A stretch of DNA of 34,864 bases from Flavicella sp042091695 (GCA_042091695.1 JBELHA010000033.1:1-34864); one strand, 5' to 3'. Positions 8,451 to 17,772 are shown, numbered from the stretch's first letter. Notes: generated from the letters alone by a model not told the origin. Program-made: numbers and translations.

Positions 8451-10934
8451 TTGATAAAGAATTTTTCGTTTTTTGCAACTTTATGTCTCTGCCTGTTTGC
8501 AACCTGTTCGATTTTGAATTTAACCTTATCGGGTCTGAATGAGGATACTTTTTTTGCAATAATCTCTGAGTATTTTGAAGTACTTTGGATTGAATTTTTT
8601 TTTACTGTTTCTTTAACTGTTTTTGTTTTATATTTTTTAAAATACCTTCATTTAAGACAGCAAAACTTCTATCTTTTTAGTATTCTTCAGTTCTCTGTTT
8701 TTTTTGTTTTTACGAGCCTAGTATATCTAGCTTATGAAACTCCATATTACAAACCAAAAACAAGCATCCTTTTTGAGGAGCGTAAACCCTCTACATTTTC
8801 TCTTTTAAATGGGACACAGCAACATATAGTTCCTGCTAACAATACTTTTGATAATATAGAAGTCCTAAAGTCTAGGGCTAACTTAGAAACCTTAGTAGAC
8901 AAGCTTTCACTTCATACAACATACTTTAAAAAAAAACATTTTTTGTTTTTCGAAATCTATGGTAATGAACAACCTTTTACTTTAGAGGTTTTAAAGCATA
9001 CACCTATTTTGTCAGTGGAAGATGCTTCTTTTCTTGTCAAAATACTTTCCTCAGAACGTTTTCTTATACAGAATGAAATTACTTCCGTAAGTGAGGAGTT
9101 TCTTTTCAATACTTCTTTTCTTTTTGGTGAAACTGAATTACAACTCAATACATCTAAACCTCTCTCTCAAGAAAATATTGGCCAAGAGTTTAGGATAGTA
9201 GTTCAAAACAAAGAAGAGTTAATTTCGGAATTGACTGAAGCTATCGAGTTTTCCGATTATAGATCTTCCTTAGTCACGGTCTCTTTGGAGCATCAAATAG
9301 AAGAAAAAGGTGTTATGATTTTACAAAATCTGTTGGAGGTATTCGAAAATTACCAACTTCACGAATTTGAATCTAACAACACGACTGTTGCAAGTCTTAT
9401 TTCCCAACGTTTGGATACAATTCAAGATAAACTTACCACTACAGGTAAAAGTATTGAAGTCTTTAAGTCTACTAATATAACTACTTCTAATCCTCAAACT
9501 GTCAAAGATTATATTTCATTAAAGACGGAACAACAGGAAGCTATTCCATCACTCAATCAATCACTGAAACAAATTACTTCCTATATTGCTTTTTTAAAAA
9601 AACACAATAGAAATTCACATAAAACTCTCTCAATCCCTGGTTTTTCGGTAGATGAATTGGTGCCGCAGTTACACGCATATAATTCACTAGTACTTGAAAG
9701 AAATATAGTGGCTCAAAGTTCATTCGATGACAGTCCTGTATTGCAACAGTATACTTTGCAACTAGATTTGATGTTTGCAAATATTATCGAAAGTCTTTCG
9801 GTTCTTCGAGATACATATGCACTAGAGTTAAAGCTGCTTAAAAAGGAATTAGGAAAGACTAACTTGCTCTTAGAATCTTTTCCTAAAACCGAGTCAGGCT
9901 TAAATAGTTACTACAGACAACAAAAGGTTGATGAAAATTTATATAGTTATTTAAAAAAGAAAGAAGAATTTACAAAATATTCGCTTTCAGAATCAATTGC
10001 CAATTTCAGAATAATTGATCCTGCCTATGTAACAGGTAAACCCCACAATTCGAATCTAGCAATTAAGATTTTTGCCTATCTCTTTTTAATAGGCTATCCT
10101 TTTTTATTGTATTATTTAGATAGAAAGCTTGAATTTACCTTGCAAAACTTAAAAGGCCTGAAAAAAATTGTAACCGCTCCTGTTTTAGGAGATATTCCTC
10201 TGAGTACATCTAATAAAAATGTCGTTGTTAGCAGCGAAGATCGCTCAAGTACCACAGAAGCTTTTCGCTTGGTGCGTACCAATATCGATTTTATGCTCTC
10301 TGATAACAACAATCCATGTAAATCAATTTTTGTGACCTCTACAATATCTGGTGAAGGGAAATCATTTGTAGCTGTTAATCTAGCCGCAACAATGGCTTTA
10401 AAATATAAGAAAGTCGCCCTTGTTGGTATTGATTTACGTGCTCCTAAAATCTCAAATTATTTAGGTGTTGGTTTTAAAAAAGGAATTACAAACTATATCA
10501 AGGACACAGATTTGACGCTTCAAGACATTTCTTTTCCTTTTCCGAAACAATCTAATTTGGATGTATTTGCCTCTGGAATAATTCCTCCCAATCCTTCTGA
10601 GCTTTTAAACCATCAAAGATTAGTTGCCTTTTTTGAGGAATTAAAGTCGAACTATGATTGTATTGTGGTTGATACTGCACCTGTCAATTTAGTATCAGAT
10701 ACACTTAAAATTGCACATTATGCAGATATGTTTGTCTATGTCTGTAGAGCAAATTATACAGACAAGCGGCTATTGACTGTTGCAGAAACCATTTTCAAGG
10801 AAGCTCGTCTGCCCAATATGGCGATGCTTATCAATGCATCTGATCCTGCAAAAGGAAACGGAGCTTATGGTACCTATGGATATGGAACTACAAACGTTGA
10901 CCGATCCAATTGGAAAACTTTTTTTCTTTCCTAA
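8451..10934 (+). CDS. Wzc-like copolymerase/tyrosine kinase paralogue with extra N-terminal membrane segments (second copy)
   Basis: The 827-residue frame repeats the layout of the gene before it: Wzz-like segment (about 98-150), coiled-coil periplasmic part, GNVR-like region, second-to-last helix (about 540-560) and BY-kinase. The kinase has E-x2-R-x2-R in EAFRLVR, Walker A SGEGKS (K637), Walker A' VALVGIDLR, Walker B IVVDTAP and a shorter Tyr tail (three Tyr). The C-terminal kinase is much closer to the first copy than the periplasmic part is. The N-terminus differs: three hydrophobic stretches (about 4-26, 44-63, 73-95) stand before the Wzz-like part, where the first copy has one helix. 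The start is uncertain: no ATG occurs before the Wzz domain, and TTG at 8451 is the only usable start codon after the in-frame stop at 8415. This looks like an intact paralogue, not a pseudogene. Confidence 0.85.
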   Translation: MIKNFSFFATLCLCLFATCSILNLTLSGLNEDTFFAIISEYFEVLWIEFFFTVSLTVFVLYFLKYLHLRQQNFYLFSILQFSVFFVFTSLVYLAYETPYYKPKTSILFEERKPSTFSLLNGTQQHIVPANNTFDNIEVLKSRANLETLVDKLSLHTTYFKKKHFLFFEIYGNEQPFTLEVLKHTPILSVEDASFLVKILSSERFLIQNEITSVSEEFLFNTSFLFGETELQLNTSKPLSQENIGQEFRIVVQNKEELISELTEAIEFSDYRSSLVTVSLEHQIEEKGVMILQNLLEVFENYQLHEFESNNTTVASLISQRLDTIQDKLTTTGKSIEVFKSTNITTSNPQTVKDYISLKTEQQEAIPSLNQSLKQITSYIAFLKKHNRNSHKTLSIPGFSVDELVPQLHAYNSLVLERNIVAQSSFDDSPVLQQYTLQLDLMFANIIESLSVLRDTYALELKLLKKELGKTNLLLESFPKTESGLNSYYRQQKVDENLYSYLKKKEEFTKYSLSESIANFRIIDPAYVTGKPHNSNLAIKIFAYLFLIGYPFLLYYLDRKLEFTLQNLKGLKKIVTAPVLGDIPLSTSNKNVVVSSEDRSSTTEAFRLVRTNIDFMLSDNNNPCKSIFVTSTISGEGKSFVAVNLAATMALKYKKVALVGIDLRAPKISNYLGVGFKKGITNYIKDTDLTLQDISFPFPKQSNLDVFASGIIPPNPSELLNHQRLVAFFEELKSNYDCIVVDTAPVNLVSDTLKIAHYADMFVYVCRANYTDKRLLTVAETIFKEARLPNMAMLINASDPAKGNGAYGTYGYGTTNVDRSNWKTFFLS

Positions 10935-10998
10935 TATTCAGATTGCTTTCTGCTTTTAGCTTTTTATTTTGAACTGTTAATCTTATCTAAATTATTTG

Positions 10999-11038
10999 TT
11001 GAGACACATTACTATGTGCCTAACTTTGAGTAATTTTG
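10999..11038 (+). promoter_or_regulatory. Probable promoter of the CcsBA gene
   Basis: A TTG (10999-11001) is followed after 19 bp by TAacTTTG (11021-11028), matching the Bacteroidota -33/-7 pattern. A second -7-like box, TAatTTTG, lies at 11031-11038. The start codon is at 11099, leaving a leader of about 60 bases. Confidence 0.6.
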
Positions 11039-11098
11039 CATTTTGAATAAAACAAGTTAAATAAAATCGAAATCCTTTCTAGATTTCGTAATTCACAG

Positions 11099-14000
11099 AT
11101 GAAAAAACTATTAGCTTTTCTTTTTAGTACTCGATTGATGGCACTTTTATTTATAGCCTATCCGCTCTCGATGGGAGTTGCCACTTTTATTGAAAATGAT
11201 TTCGGCACACAAACGGCAAAAGCACTGGTTTACAATGCTTGGTGGTTTGAACTAATCATGGCTTTGTTTGCCCTCAACTTCTTTGGAAATATATTTAGGT
11301 ACCGATTGTACAAAAAAGAAAAATTTTCGGTATTGCTTTTTCACCTGTCTTTCTTTTTGATTTTAATTGGTGCAGGAATTACACGTTATGTGAGTTACGA
11401 AGGAATCATGCCTATCAAGGAAGGAGAAACTACCAATCTTTTCTTTTCTGATCAGACTTATTTAAAAGTAACCATCGATAACAATAAAGAACAAAGAACG
11501 TTAGAAGACCCTATATTACTCTCTTCTTGGGGAAAAGACAGTTATACTTTTGATACTGATTTTAGAAATCAAGACATTCATTTTGAATTGGAAAATTACG
11601 TACCGAATGCCTACAGTAGTTTTGCTGAAAATGAAAGTGGACCCCTTTACCTACATTTTGTAGAGTCTGGAAGTGGTTCTCGACACGACCACTATATCAA
11701 ACAGGGAGAACTAGAGAATATCCACGGCGTTTTGGTAGGTTTTGATCACAAAGAAAATGCACTCGTAAATTTCGAATACAAAGACGAAACCTTAAAAATG
11801 GAATCCCTCTTTGAAGGAACTTTTTTACGCATGGCAGATCAGTTACAAGGAACTGTAGCTAAGGACACCTTAGAGACTTTCAAATACCTAACACTTCACA
11901 ATATTGCAGGAATGAGTTTTGTTGTCCCTAAACCTCCTTTAAATGGTGAAATGACACTGATTTCCGGAGACAAAGAGGAACACCCTGAAGATGTTGTGCA
12001 ATTTAAAGTAACATCGCAAGGACTCACGGAGTCTATTAGTGTTAGTGGTGGTCAATACACAACCAACGATCCCAAACAATTCTCCTTGGGTGACTTAAAC
12101 TTTAGAGTCGCTTATGGGGCAAAAGAATACAGGTTGCCATTCCAAGTAAAGCTAAACGATTTCCAATTAGAAAAATATCCAGGATCAGAAAGTGCCATGT
12201 CTTATGCGAGTGAAATTACTGTAATCGATCCCAAAGAAACTTTTGATTTTCGCGTTTTTATGAACCATATACTAGACTATAGAGGCTATAAGTTTTTCCA
12301 ATCTAGTTACGATATAACTGCAGAGTACGAGGAAACTCGTCTTTCTGTAAATAGAGATTATTGGGGAACTTTGATCACTTATATCGGCTACTTTTTACTG
12401 TACGCCGGAATGATGTTAATTTTATTTGTCAAAAACACTCGTTTTTCATTTTTACGTAACAAATTAAAAAAGATGAAGTTTCAAAAAACCCGTGCTGTTG
12501 TTGGAGTTTTCTTTTTACTAGCAAGTGCAACATTTGCCCAAGAAAGCCAAAAACACGAAATCAAAGTTAGCGCAAAGCAAATTGATTCTTTGCTAATGGA
12601 ATTTAAAGTGCCCAAAGCACATGCGGAGTCTTTTAGTGAATTGGTGATTCAAGATGCAGGAGGACGTATGAAACCCGTAAATACCTTTGCTTCACAATTG
12701 CTGCGAAAAGTAAGTAAAAGTGACACTTACAAAGGCTTGGATGCCAATCAGGTATTCTTATCGATAGTCGAAAATCCACGTTTCTGGTTTCAAGTTCCTG
12801 TCATCTACCTAGAGAGAGGAAATGACAAGATTCGAACAATCTTAGGGATTGATACTTCTTTAAAACATGCACGACTCGTAGATTTTATAGACCCTCAAGG
12901 AAACTATAAAATCAAAGCCTTGGTGGAAGAGGCTCAGAAAAACAATATCAAAAGTAAATTCCAAAAGGACATCATCAATATCGACAAACGTGTTGGCTTG
13001 TTGTATTCTGCCATTGGGGGAGCTATTTTAAGAATCTTCCCGCTGCCGAATGATGAAAATAATAAATGGGTGTCTCCACCCGAATTGTACCAAGCATCTT
13101 TCAGCGGTATTGATTCTGTATTCGTAAAACAAATCATACCGATTTATATTCAAACATTGCAAGAGTCCAAGCAAACTAATGATTTTTCGGAACCATATAA
13201 GATTTTGGAGGGAATTAAAAAATTCCAAATGAAGTATGGAAGTGCTGTATACCCAGCCGACGATAAAATCAAATTTGAAATTGCTTACAACAAATACGAT
13301 ATTTTTAAGAAGTTGTTCAAGTACTATATGTATGCGGGCTTGTTATTATTTGTCTTTGTGATCATACAGATTTTCTCTGCCAATAAAGTAGTCAATTTCT
13401 TAGTGAAGTTCTGCATTGGATTGGTAATTGTATGCTTTGTCTTACATACTGCAGGATTGGCTGCTAGATGGTTTGTAAGTGGGCACGCACCTTGGAGTAA
13501 TGCCTATGAATCTATGATTTATGTAGGCTGGGCAACGATGTTGTTCGGACTCTTGTTTGGAAAAGATTCTGTATTGACTATTGCTGCAACCGCTTTCTTG
13601 GCATCCATGATTTTGATGATTGCTCATTGGAACTGGATGGATCCTGAAATTGCCAACCTAGTGCCGGTGTTAAATTCCTATTGGTTGATGATCCACGTAG
13701 CGATTATAGTAGCCAGTTATGGACCCTTCGCATTGTCTATGATTTTAGGCTTGTTAGTATTATTTTTGATGATAGCCACTACTGCCAAAAACAAGAAAAA
13801 ACTAAATGCTAAAATAAACGAGTTGACCATTATCAATGAAATGTCTATTACCGTAGGTTTGGTGATGTTGACTATTGGTAACTTCCTTGGAGGTATGTGG
13901 GCCAACGAAAGTTGGGGTCGCTACTGGGGATGGGATCCAAAAGAAACTTGGGCATTGATCAGTATCATGATTTATGCATTTGTATTGCACTGTCGCTTGG

Positions 14001-14224
14001 TACCAGGATTGAGAGGACGTTTTACCTATACCATGCTTTCTATCTACGCTTTCGGATCTATTATGATGACCTATTTTGGAGTGAATTTCTACCTTTCAGG
14101 ATTGCACTCCTACGCAAGTGGAGATAAAATTGTAACCCCAAGTTTTGTCTACTATTCGATTGCAATCGTAGCTGTATTGGGTATTTTGGCCTATACAAAA
14201 CATCTTAAGTACTACAAGAAATAA
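11099..14224 (+). CDS. ccsBA: Fused cytochrome c synthetase CcsBA (ResB + CcsA/CcmC-like)
   Basis: The 1041-residue protein joins both subunits of the system II cytochrome c assembly machine. Residues about 1-450 are the ResB/CcsB part, with helices near the N-terminus, a large extracytoplasmic domain and a closing helix (about 420-445). A further helix (about 463-480, ending in an Ala-rich stretch with TFAQE) leads into a second periplasmic domain. The C-terminal CcsA part has about eight helices (from about 745 on) and the heme-handling WWD motif WGRYWGWDPKE (939-949). Flanking histidines, for example in HTAGLAARW near 785 and SGLHSY near 1001, are the likely heme ligands. It moves heme across the inner membrane and attaches it to CxxCH apocytochromes. 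Fused CcsBA proteins are known in Bacteroidota and Campylobacterota. It stands alone with its own promoter. Confidence 0.93.
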   Translation: MKKLLAFLFSTRLMALLFIAYPLSMGVATFIENDFGTQTAKALVYNAWWFELIMALFALNFFGNIFRYRLYKKEKFSVLLFHLSFFLILIGAGITRYVSYEGIMPIKEGETTNLFFSDQTYLKVTIDNNKEQRTLEDPILLSSWGKDSYTFDTDFRNQDIHFELENYVPNAYSSFAENESGPLYLHFVESGSGSRHDHYIKQGELENIHGVLVGFDHKENALVNFEYKDETLKMESLFEGTFLRMADQLQGTVAKDTLETFKYLTLHNIAGMSFVVPKPPLNGEMTLISGDKEEHPEDVVQFKVTSQGLTESISVSGGQYTTNDPKQFSLGDLNFRVAYGAKEYRLPFQVKLNDFQLEKYPGSESAMSYASEITVIDPKETFDFRVFMNHILDYRGYKFFQSSYDITAEYEETRLSVNRDYWGTLITYIGYFLLYAGMMLILFVKNTRFSFLRNKLKKMKFQKTRAVVGVFFLLASATFAQESQKHEIKVSAKQIDSLLMEFKVPKAHAESFSELVIQDAGGRMKPVNTFASQLLRKVSKSDTYKGLDANQVFLSIVENPRFWFQVPVIYLERGNDKIRTILGIDTSLKHARLVDFIDPQGNYKIKALVEEAQKNNIKSKFQKDIINIDKRVGLLYSAIGGAILRIFPLPNDENNKWVSPPELYQASFSGIDSVFVKQIIPIYIQTLQESKQTNDFSEPYKILEGIKKFQMKYGSAVYPADDKIKFEIAYNKYDIFKKLFKYYMYAGLLLFVFVIIQIFSANKVVNFLVKFCIGLVIVCFVLHTAGLAARWFVSGHAPWSNAYESMIYVGWATMLFGLLFGKDSVLTIAATAFLASMILMIAHWNWMDPEIANLVPVLNSYWLMIHVAIIVASYGPFALSMILGLLVLFLMIATTAKNKKKLNAKINELTIINEMSITVGLVMLTIGNFLGGMWANESWGRYWGWDPKETWALISIMIYAFVLHCRLVPGLRGRFTYTMLSIYAFGSIMMTYFGVNFYLSGLHSYASGDKIVTPSFVYYSIAIVAVLGILAYTKHLKYYKK

Positions 14225-14345
14225 CAAACTACAAAAGCGAAGTGGCTATTTTATTTTTTAAAGCATTTATTTTCACAATTGAAGGCAAAAACAGTAAATT
14301 CGCACACACAATGCTTCGGCATCTAAATTAAATATTCAACACACT

Positions 14346-14861
14346 ATGTTTAGCAAATACATCAAATTAGCAATTGCAGGATTGATTTCCGTTTGGGCCA
14401 TTTTTCAGTTTATAGAAGAAAATATCATGAATGGAATCATGATTCTATTATTCGCCGGTATCTTTGTGTTCTTTTACTTTAAAAACGAATTCCTATTGTT
14501 GGCTTTTTTACAAATCAGAAAACAAAATTTCCCAGGCGCACAAAAATGGTTGGCTTATATTAAAAATCCAAGCAGTGCTTTGCGCAAACCACAAGAAGCT
14601 TATTATTTCTTTTTACAGGGTTTGATGCTGACACAGACGAGTATGACGAAGGCAGAGAAACTCTTTAAAAAAGCCTTGAGTATTGGTTTGTCTATGGACC
14701 ACGATATTGCCATGGCAAAATTAAACCTTGCGGGGGTTGCCATGCACAAAAGAAGAAAACGTGAAGCGACTACCTTGTTGTCTGAAGCTAAGAAATTAGA
14801 CAAGCATGGGATGCTCAATGAGCAAATCCAAATGATGAAACAACAAATGAAAAAAATGTAA
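14346..14861 (+). CDS. Small membrane protein with TPR-like C-terminal helices, function unknown
   Basis: The 171-residue protein has two membrane helices close together (about 7-23 and 30-48), then a soluble alpha-helical part. Around residues 80-160 the spacing of Ala, Leu and small residues (QEAYYFFLQGLML, KAEKLFKKALSIG, AKLNLAGVAMHKRRKREA) is that of two or three tetratricopeptide repeats. The C-terminus is a Met/Gln/Lys-rich helix. I recognise it as a common flavobacterial conserved hypothetical type but know no assigned role. A membrane-anchored TPR scaffold is the simplest reading. It is followed directly by a strong terminator, so it is probably the last or only gene of its transcript. 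Confidence 0.8.
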   Translation: MFSKYIKLAIAGLISVWAIFQFIEENIMNGIMILLFAGIFVFFYFKNEFLLLAFLQIRKQNFPGAQKWLAYIKNPSSALRKPQEAYYFFLQGLMLTQTSMTKAEKLFKKALSIGLSMDHDIAMAKLNLAGVAMHKRRKREATTLLSEAKKLDKHGMLNEQIQMMKQQMKKM

Positions 14862-14879
14862 TTTTCATTGCACAAATAC

Positions 14880-14912
14880 AAACAGCTTGCCATCGGTAAG
14901 CTGTTTTTTTAT
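14880..14912 (+). terminator. Rho-independent terminator after the TPR-like gene
   Basis: The arms AAACAGCTTGCC and GGTAAGCTGTTT pair over 12 bp with one G-T wobble around a three-base loop (14880-14906). The right arm runs into a T-run up to about 14911. It ends the transcript of the gene at 14346-14861. Confidence 0.85.
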
Positions 14913-14940
14913 TCATTCGTTTTTCTTTAAATTTTTAGAT

Positions 14941-15069
14941 ATGAACAGAATCCAAAAAAGAAAAAAGCCCAATAAAGTAAAAGCAATAGTGCTTGCAGTT
15001 GTGTTAATTGTAGTATTGGTATTGTTGCGCTATGTAGATACAATTTTGCAGGCTATTTTTCCTGCTTGA
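14941..15069 (+). CDS. 42-residue single-helix membrane microprotein
   Basis: From the ATG at 14941 the product is a basic N-terminus (NRIQKRKKPNKVK), one membrane helix rich in Val, Leu and Ile (about 14-31) and a short tail ending in IFPA. The positive-inside rule places the N-terminus in the cytoplasm. The frame can be read back to TTG 14887, but that lies inside the upstream terminator hairpin, so the ATG is preferred. It stops 2 bp before the end of the convergent glycosyltransferase gene. A biased, clean helix with a charged anchor is more gene-like than chance, but a function cannot be given. Confidence 0.6.
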   Translation: MNRIQKRKKPNKVKAIVLAVVLIVVLVLLRYVDTILQAIFPA

Positions 15070-15071
15070 TT

Positions 15072-16175
15072 TTATTTCTTTAACGTTCTTCCTTTCCAGG
15101 TAAAAGTCCCCAATTGAGAGGCTATAAATACTGACGAAGAGAAGATGGGGTACAGCAAAGCACTCAACAAAAATGTTTGTACTCCTATTTTTTGTTGAAA
15201 GAAATCTGCAGTCTTTTTTAGGAATACAAAATCTAGTGTTCCTTTGAATACAAATAGCACACCTGCCACTAAAGGATTTATTATAAATAAAAGTACTAAT
15301 AGCGAATTGAAAGCAAATACAACACATCCAATAGCTATTCCATAAGGGTTGCTATAGGCACTAGCTTTGCCTGCCCAGCGCATACGTTGTGAAAGCAAAC
15401 TTTTCCAATCCATTTGTGGGCTGCTTTTTACACAACTCTCTTTGTATTTTGCATAGTGGATTTCTTTCGGGTATCGTTGTACTATTTTTTCCAATAAAAA
15501 AACATCATCACCACTTGCGATATGTTGGTTGCCCTCAAAACCCTGAACACTCTCAAAAGCCTCTTTTTTATAACACATATTGGCACCGTTGCATAAAAAG
15601 GGAATACTGAGTCCAAAAACCCCCATTGTAGTTCCTTGAAGGCTCAGAAAGTCCAGCCTTTGGAATTCCTCTAGAAAGCTTCCGTTGGAGGAACATTCCA
15701 CCGGTCCTGCAATTAATGCTGTTTTTTTGTTGCAAATTATGGTGTTGAATTGTTGCAGCCAGCAACTAGGAATGCTGCAGTCTGCGTCAGTAGTTACAAT
15801 CCAGGAGTGTGTTGCTTTGGAAATACCAAAGGTCAAAGCTGCTTTTTTTGAAGGTTCCGGACTTTCTAAAATTCGCACTGTCAGTTCAGGATGTGCTATT
15901 TTCCATTTTTGTAAAATTGCCACAGAATTGTCTGAAGAATGGTCGTTTACTGCAATGATCTCAAAGAGAGATGGCGGGTATTCAAGTGCTCTAAGGCTAT
16001 CAAAAAGATTGTAGAGATGCTCTTCCTCGTCGCGAAAGGCAACTACTATTGAGAATCTTGTTTTTGCAGGTTTCTGTGGAGCACTTTGGGGCTTTTTTCG
16101 CAAGCCGTAGTACAAGGCTGCAATCGTACTTCCATATAAAAACGTTGCGATAGAACTAATCAATTGCAGTACCAT
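15072..16175 (-). CDS. Membrane glycosyltransferase family 2
   Basis: The 367-residue protein begins with a short hydrophobic segment, then the GT2 core: SIVVAFRDEEEHL (nucleotide-binding strand, about 42-54), VNDHSSD (about 76-82), the DxD metal site TTDAD (D130, D132), GDD (222-224) and the processive-type Q-x-x-R-W motif QRMRW (263-267). Two or more C-terminal helices (about 280-350) anchor it. This is the layout of inverting, inner-membrane GT2 enzymes related to hyaluronan and PNAG synthases and to ceramide or polyprenol sugar transferases. Its start overlaps the end of the upstream flippase-like gene by 20 bp, so the two are coupled. That suggests they act on the same lipid or polymer. 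The acceptor cannot be inferred. Confidence 0.85.
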   Translation of the reverse strand: MVLQLISSIATFLYGSTIAALYYGLRKKPQSAPQKPAKTRFSIVVAFRDEEEHLYNLFDSLRALEYPPSLFEIIAVNDHSSDNSVAILQKWKIAHPELTVRILESPEPSKKAALTFGISKATHSWIVTTDADCSIPSCWLQQFNTIICNKKTALIAGPVECSSNGSFLEEFQRLDFLSLQGTTMGVFGLSIPFLCNGANMCYKKEAFESVQGFEGNQHIASGDDVFLLEKIVQRYPKEIHYAKYKESCVKSSPQMDWKSLLSQRMRWAGKASAYSNPYGIAIGCVVFAFNSLLVLLFIINPLVAGVLFVFKGTLDFVFLKKTADFFQQKIGVQTFLLSALLYPIFSSSVFIASQLGTFTWKGRTLKK

Positions 16176-17073
16176 ACCTATTTATTGATTTGTAGTGCAA
16201 AGTATAAAAAATTCCTAAACCTGCAGGCAATGCATAATTCAAAAACCACATCAGGAAGGTAGTAGCCACTATTGATGCAGTACTTATTTGTAGGCTTGAA
16301 AAAATAAAAACCGCCAATGATCCTTTTACGGTAAACTCTACCAAAGCAAAGCTTGGTATGATGGAACTACAGAGGTATAATATCCATATCAAAGGGTATG
16401 TGTGTGCGAAATCTGCAGTATTTCCCAACAACGCTAATAGGAGTAAGAATTGACTTGAAAATAGTAGGTAGCGTAGTAAAGATATACTAAAAATAGCGAT
16501 ATGCGTGTTTCTAGCAATGTTCTTGAACTGTGCTTTTCCCTTTCGCAACCATCCCATTTTATAAGTCACTAACAGCAATACTACAAAGATGACTGCCAAA
16601 AGTCCAAACCACTTAGTATCTATAGAAAATAGTGACCAAAGAGAAGCACTATACAAAATACCCAAAGAGCCAAATAAAGTAGTTACGAGCATTTGATAGC
16701 TGTTTCCAATGAAGTTTAAGAAGAGTATTTTTTTAGGTTTTGTGTTTTTAAAAAAATAGGCTTTTGCTCCGTATTCTCCGATTTTGTTTGGAGTTACTAC
16801 CGACGCTGTATGTGCAATCAAACATTGTTGTGTGGCTTCTTTAAAGTCGATTCGAGTCTCTGTTTGTACCAATAGCTTCCATTTAAGAATTTCAAAGCCC
16901 CAATTCAACAAAGAAGAGAAGACTAACAAAGGGAAATAGGAAATCAGTTGTGAATAGTCAACTGTGGGTCTTTCACTTATTTCTTCAAACAAAAAGAAAC
17001 AACAGCCTACTACAAGAGCAATTCTGGCAATTGTGACCAACTTTTTTAGGGGTATATAGTCGTTATAGATCAA
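16156..17073 (-). CDS. Flippase-like membrane protein of the UPF0104/AglD-MprF transmembrane family
   Basis: The 305-residue protein has about eight membrane helices. Motifs of the lysylphosphatidylglycerol synthase transmembrane/UPF0104 family are visible: the polar patch TASVVTPNKIGEYGAKAYFFK (about 93-113), where this family has a conserved P-x-x-x-G-E segment, and SIIPSFALVEFTVKGSLAVFIF (about 236-257). Members include the flippase half of MprF and AglD-associated proteins, thought to move lipids or lipid-linked sugars. It overlaps the GT2 gene by 20 bp, giving a two-gene minus-strand operon; flipping the lipid product of that enzyme is a reasonable inference, not shown. Confidence 0.8.
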   Translation of the reverse strand: MIYNDYIPLKKLVTIARIALVVGCCFFLFEEISERPTVDYSQLISYFPLLVFSSLLNWGFEILKWKLLVQTETRIDFKEATQQCLIAHTASVVTPNKIGEYGAKAYFFKNTKPKKILFLNFIGNSYQMLVTTLFGSLGILYSASLWSLFSIDTKWFGLLAVIFVVLLLVTYKMGWLRKGKAQFKNIARNTHIAIFSISLLRYLLFSSQFLLLLALLGNTADFAHTYPLIWILYLCSSIIPSFALVEFTVKGSLAVFIFSSLQISTASIVATTFLMWFLNYALPAGLGIFYTLHYKSINRYGTAID

Positions 17074-17211
17074 AAGTTATGATTTGGAAATAGGGGTCAA
17101 GTTCTCTTTTTAAGTATCTTCGCTTTAAAATACAAAGAAACGAGAAAGAACTCAGATACAGCATCGTTTTTTGTTTTTTTATAAGGTGTTAACTAATTTA
17201 CGAAGAGCAGG

Positions 17212-17772
17212 TTGAGTACAGAGCGCATAATATTGGGAATTGATCCAGGAACTACCATCATGGGGTTTGGTTTGATAAAAGTCACTAAAAAGAAGATGGA
17301 GTTTATTCAGATGAATGAATTGCTATTACAAAAATACGACGACCCCTATATCAAGCTACGTTTGATTTTTGAACGTACCATAGAACTCATCGATACCTAC
17401 CATCCTGATGAAATTGCGATTGAGGCGCCCTTTTTTGGGAAAAATGTTCAGTCGATGTTAAAGTTAGGACGTGCGCAAGGTGTTGCCATGGCAGCAGGGC
17501 TTTCGCGACAAATCCCTATTACGGAATACCTGCCCAAAAAGATAAAAATGGCCATTACAGGAAATGGAAATGCCTCCAAAGAACAGGTCGCTTTGATGTT
17601 GAAAAGTTTGTTAGACCTCAAAACATTGCCTAAAAACCTTGATGCTACAGATGGTTTAGCTGCAGCGGTTTGCCATTACTACAATAGTGGTGTGGTAGTA
17701 AAGGGTAAAAATTATAGCGGTTGGGCTTCTTTTGTCAAAGCCAACGAAGGAAAAGCCAACAAAGCCAAATAG
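17212..17772 (+). CDS. ruvC: Crossover junction endodeoxyribonuclease RuvC
   Basis: The 186-residue protein shows the four acidic active-site residues of RuvC in the expected settings: D11 in LGIDPGT, E71 in AIEAPFFG, and D144 and D147 in LDATDGLAAAVCHYY. It also has the conserved KNVQSMLKLGRAQG segment (77-90). RuvC cuts four-way Holliday junctions after RuvAB branch migration. The start is a TTG at 17212; no ATG lies between it and the catalytic Asp, and the resulting N-terminus (STERIILGIDPG) matches family length. It is convergent with the DMT exporter, with one base between the stops. No ruvA or ruvB is near, which is usual. Confidence 0.96.
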   Translation: MSTERIILGIDPGTTIMGFGLIKVTKKKMEFIQMNELLLQKYDDPYIKLRLIFERTIELIDTYHPDEIAIEAPFFGKNVQSMLKLGRAQGVAMAAGLSRQIPITEYLPKKIKMAITGNGNASKEQVALMLKSLLDLKTLPKNLDATDGLAAAVCHYYNSGVVVKGKNYSGWASFVKANEGKANKAK

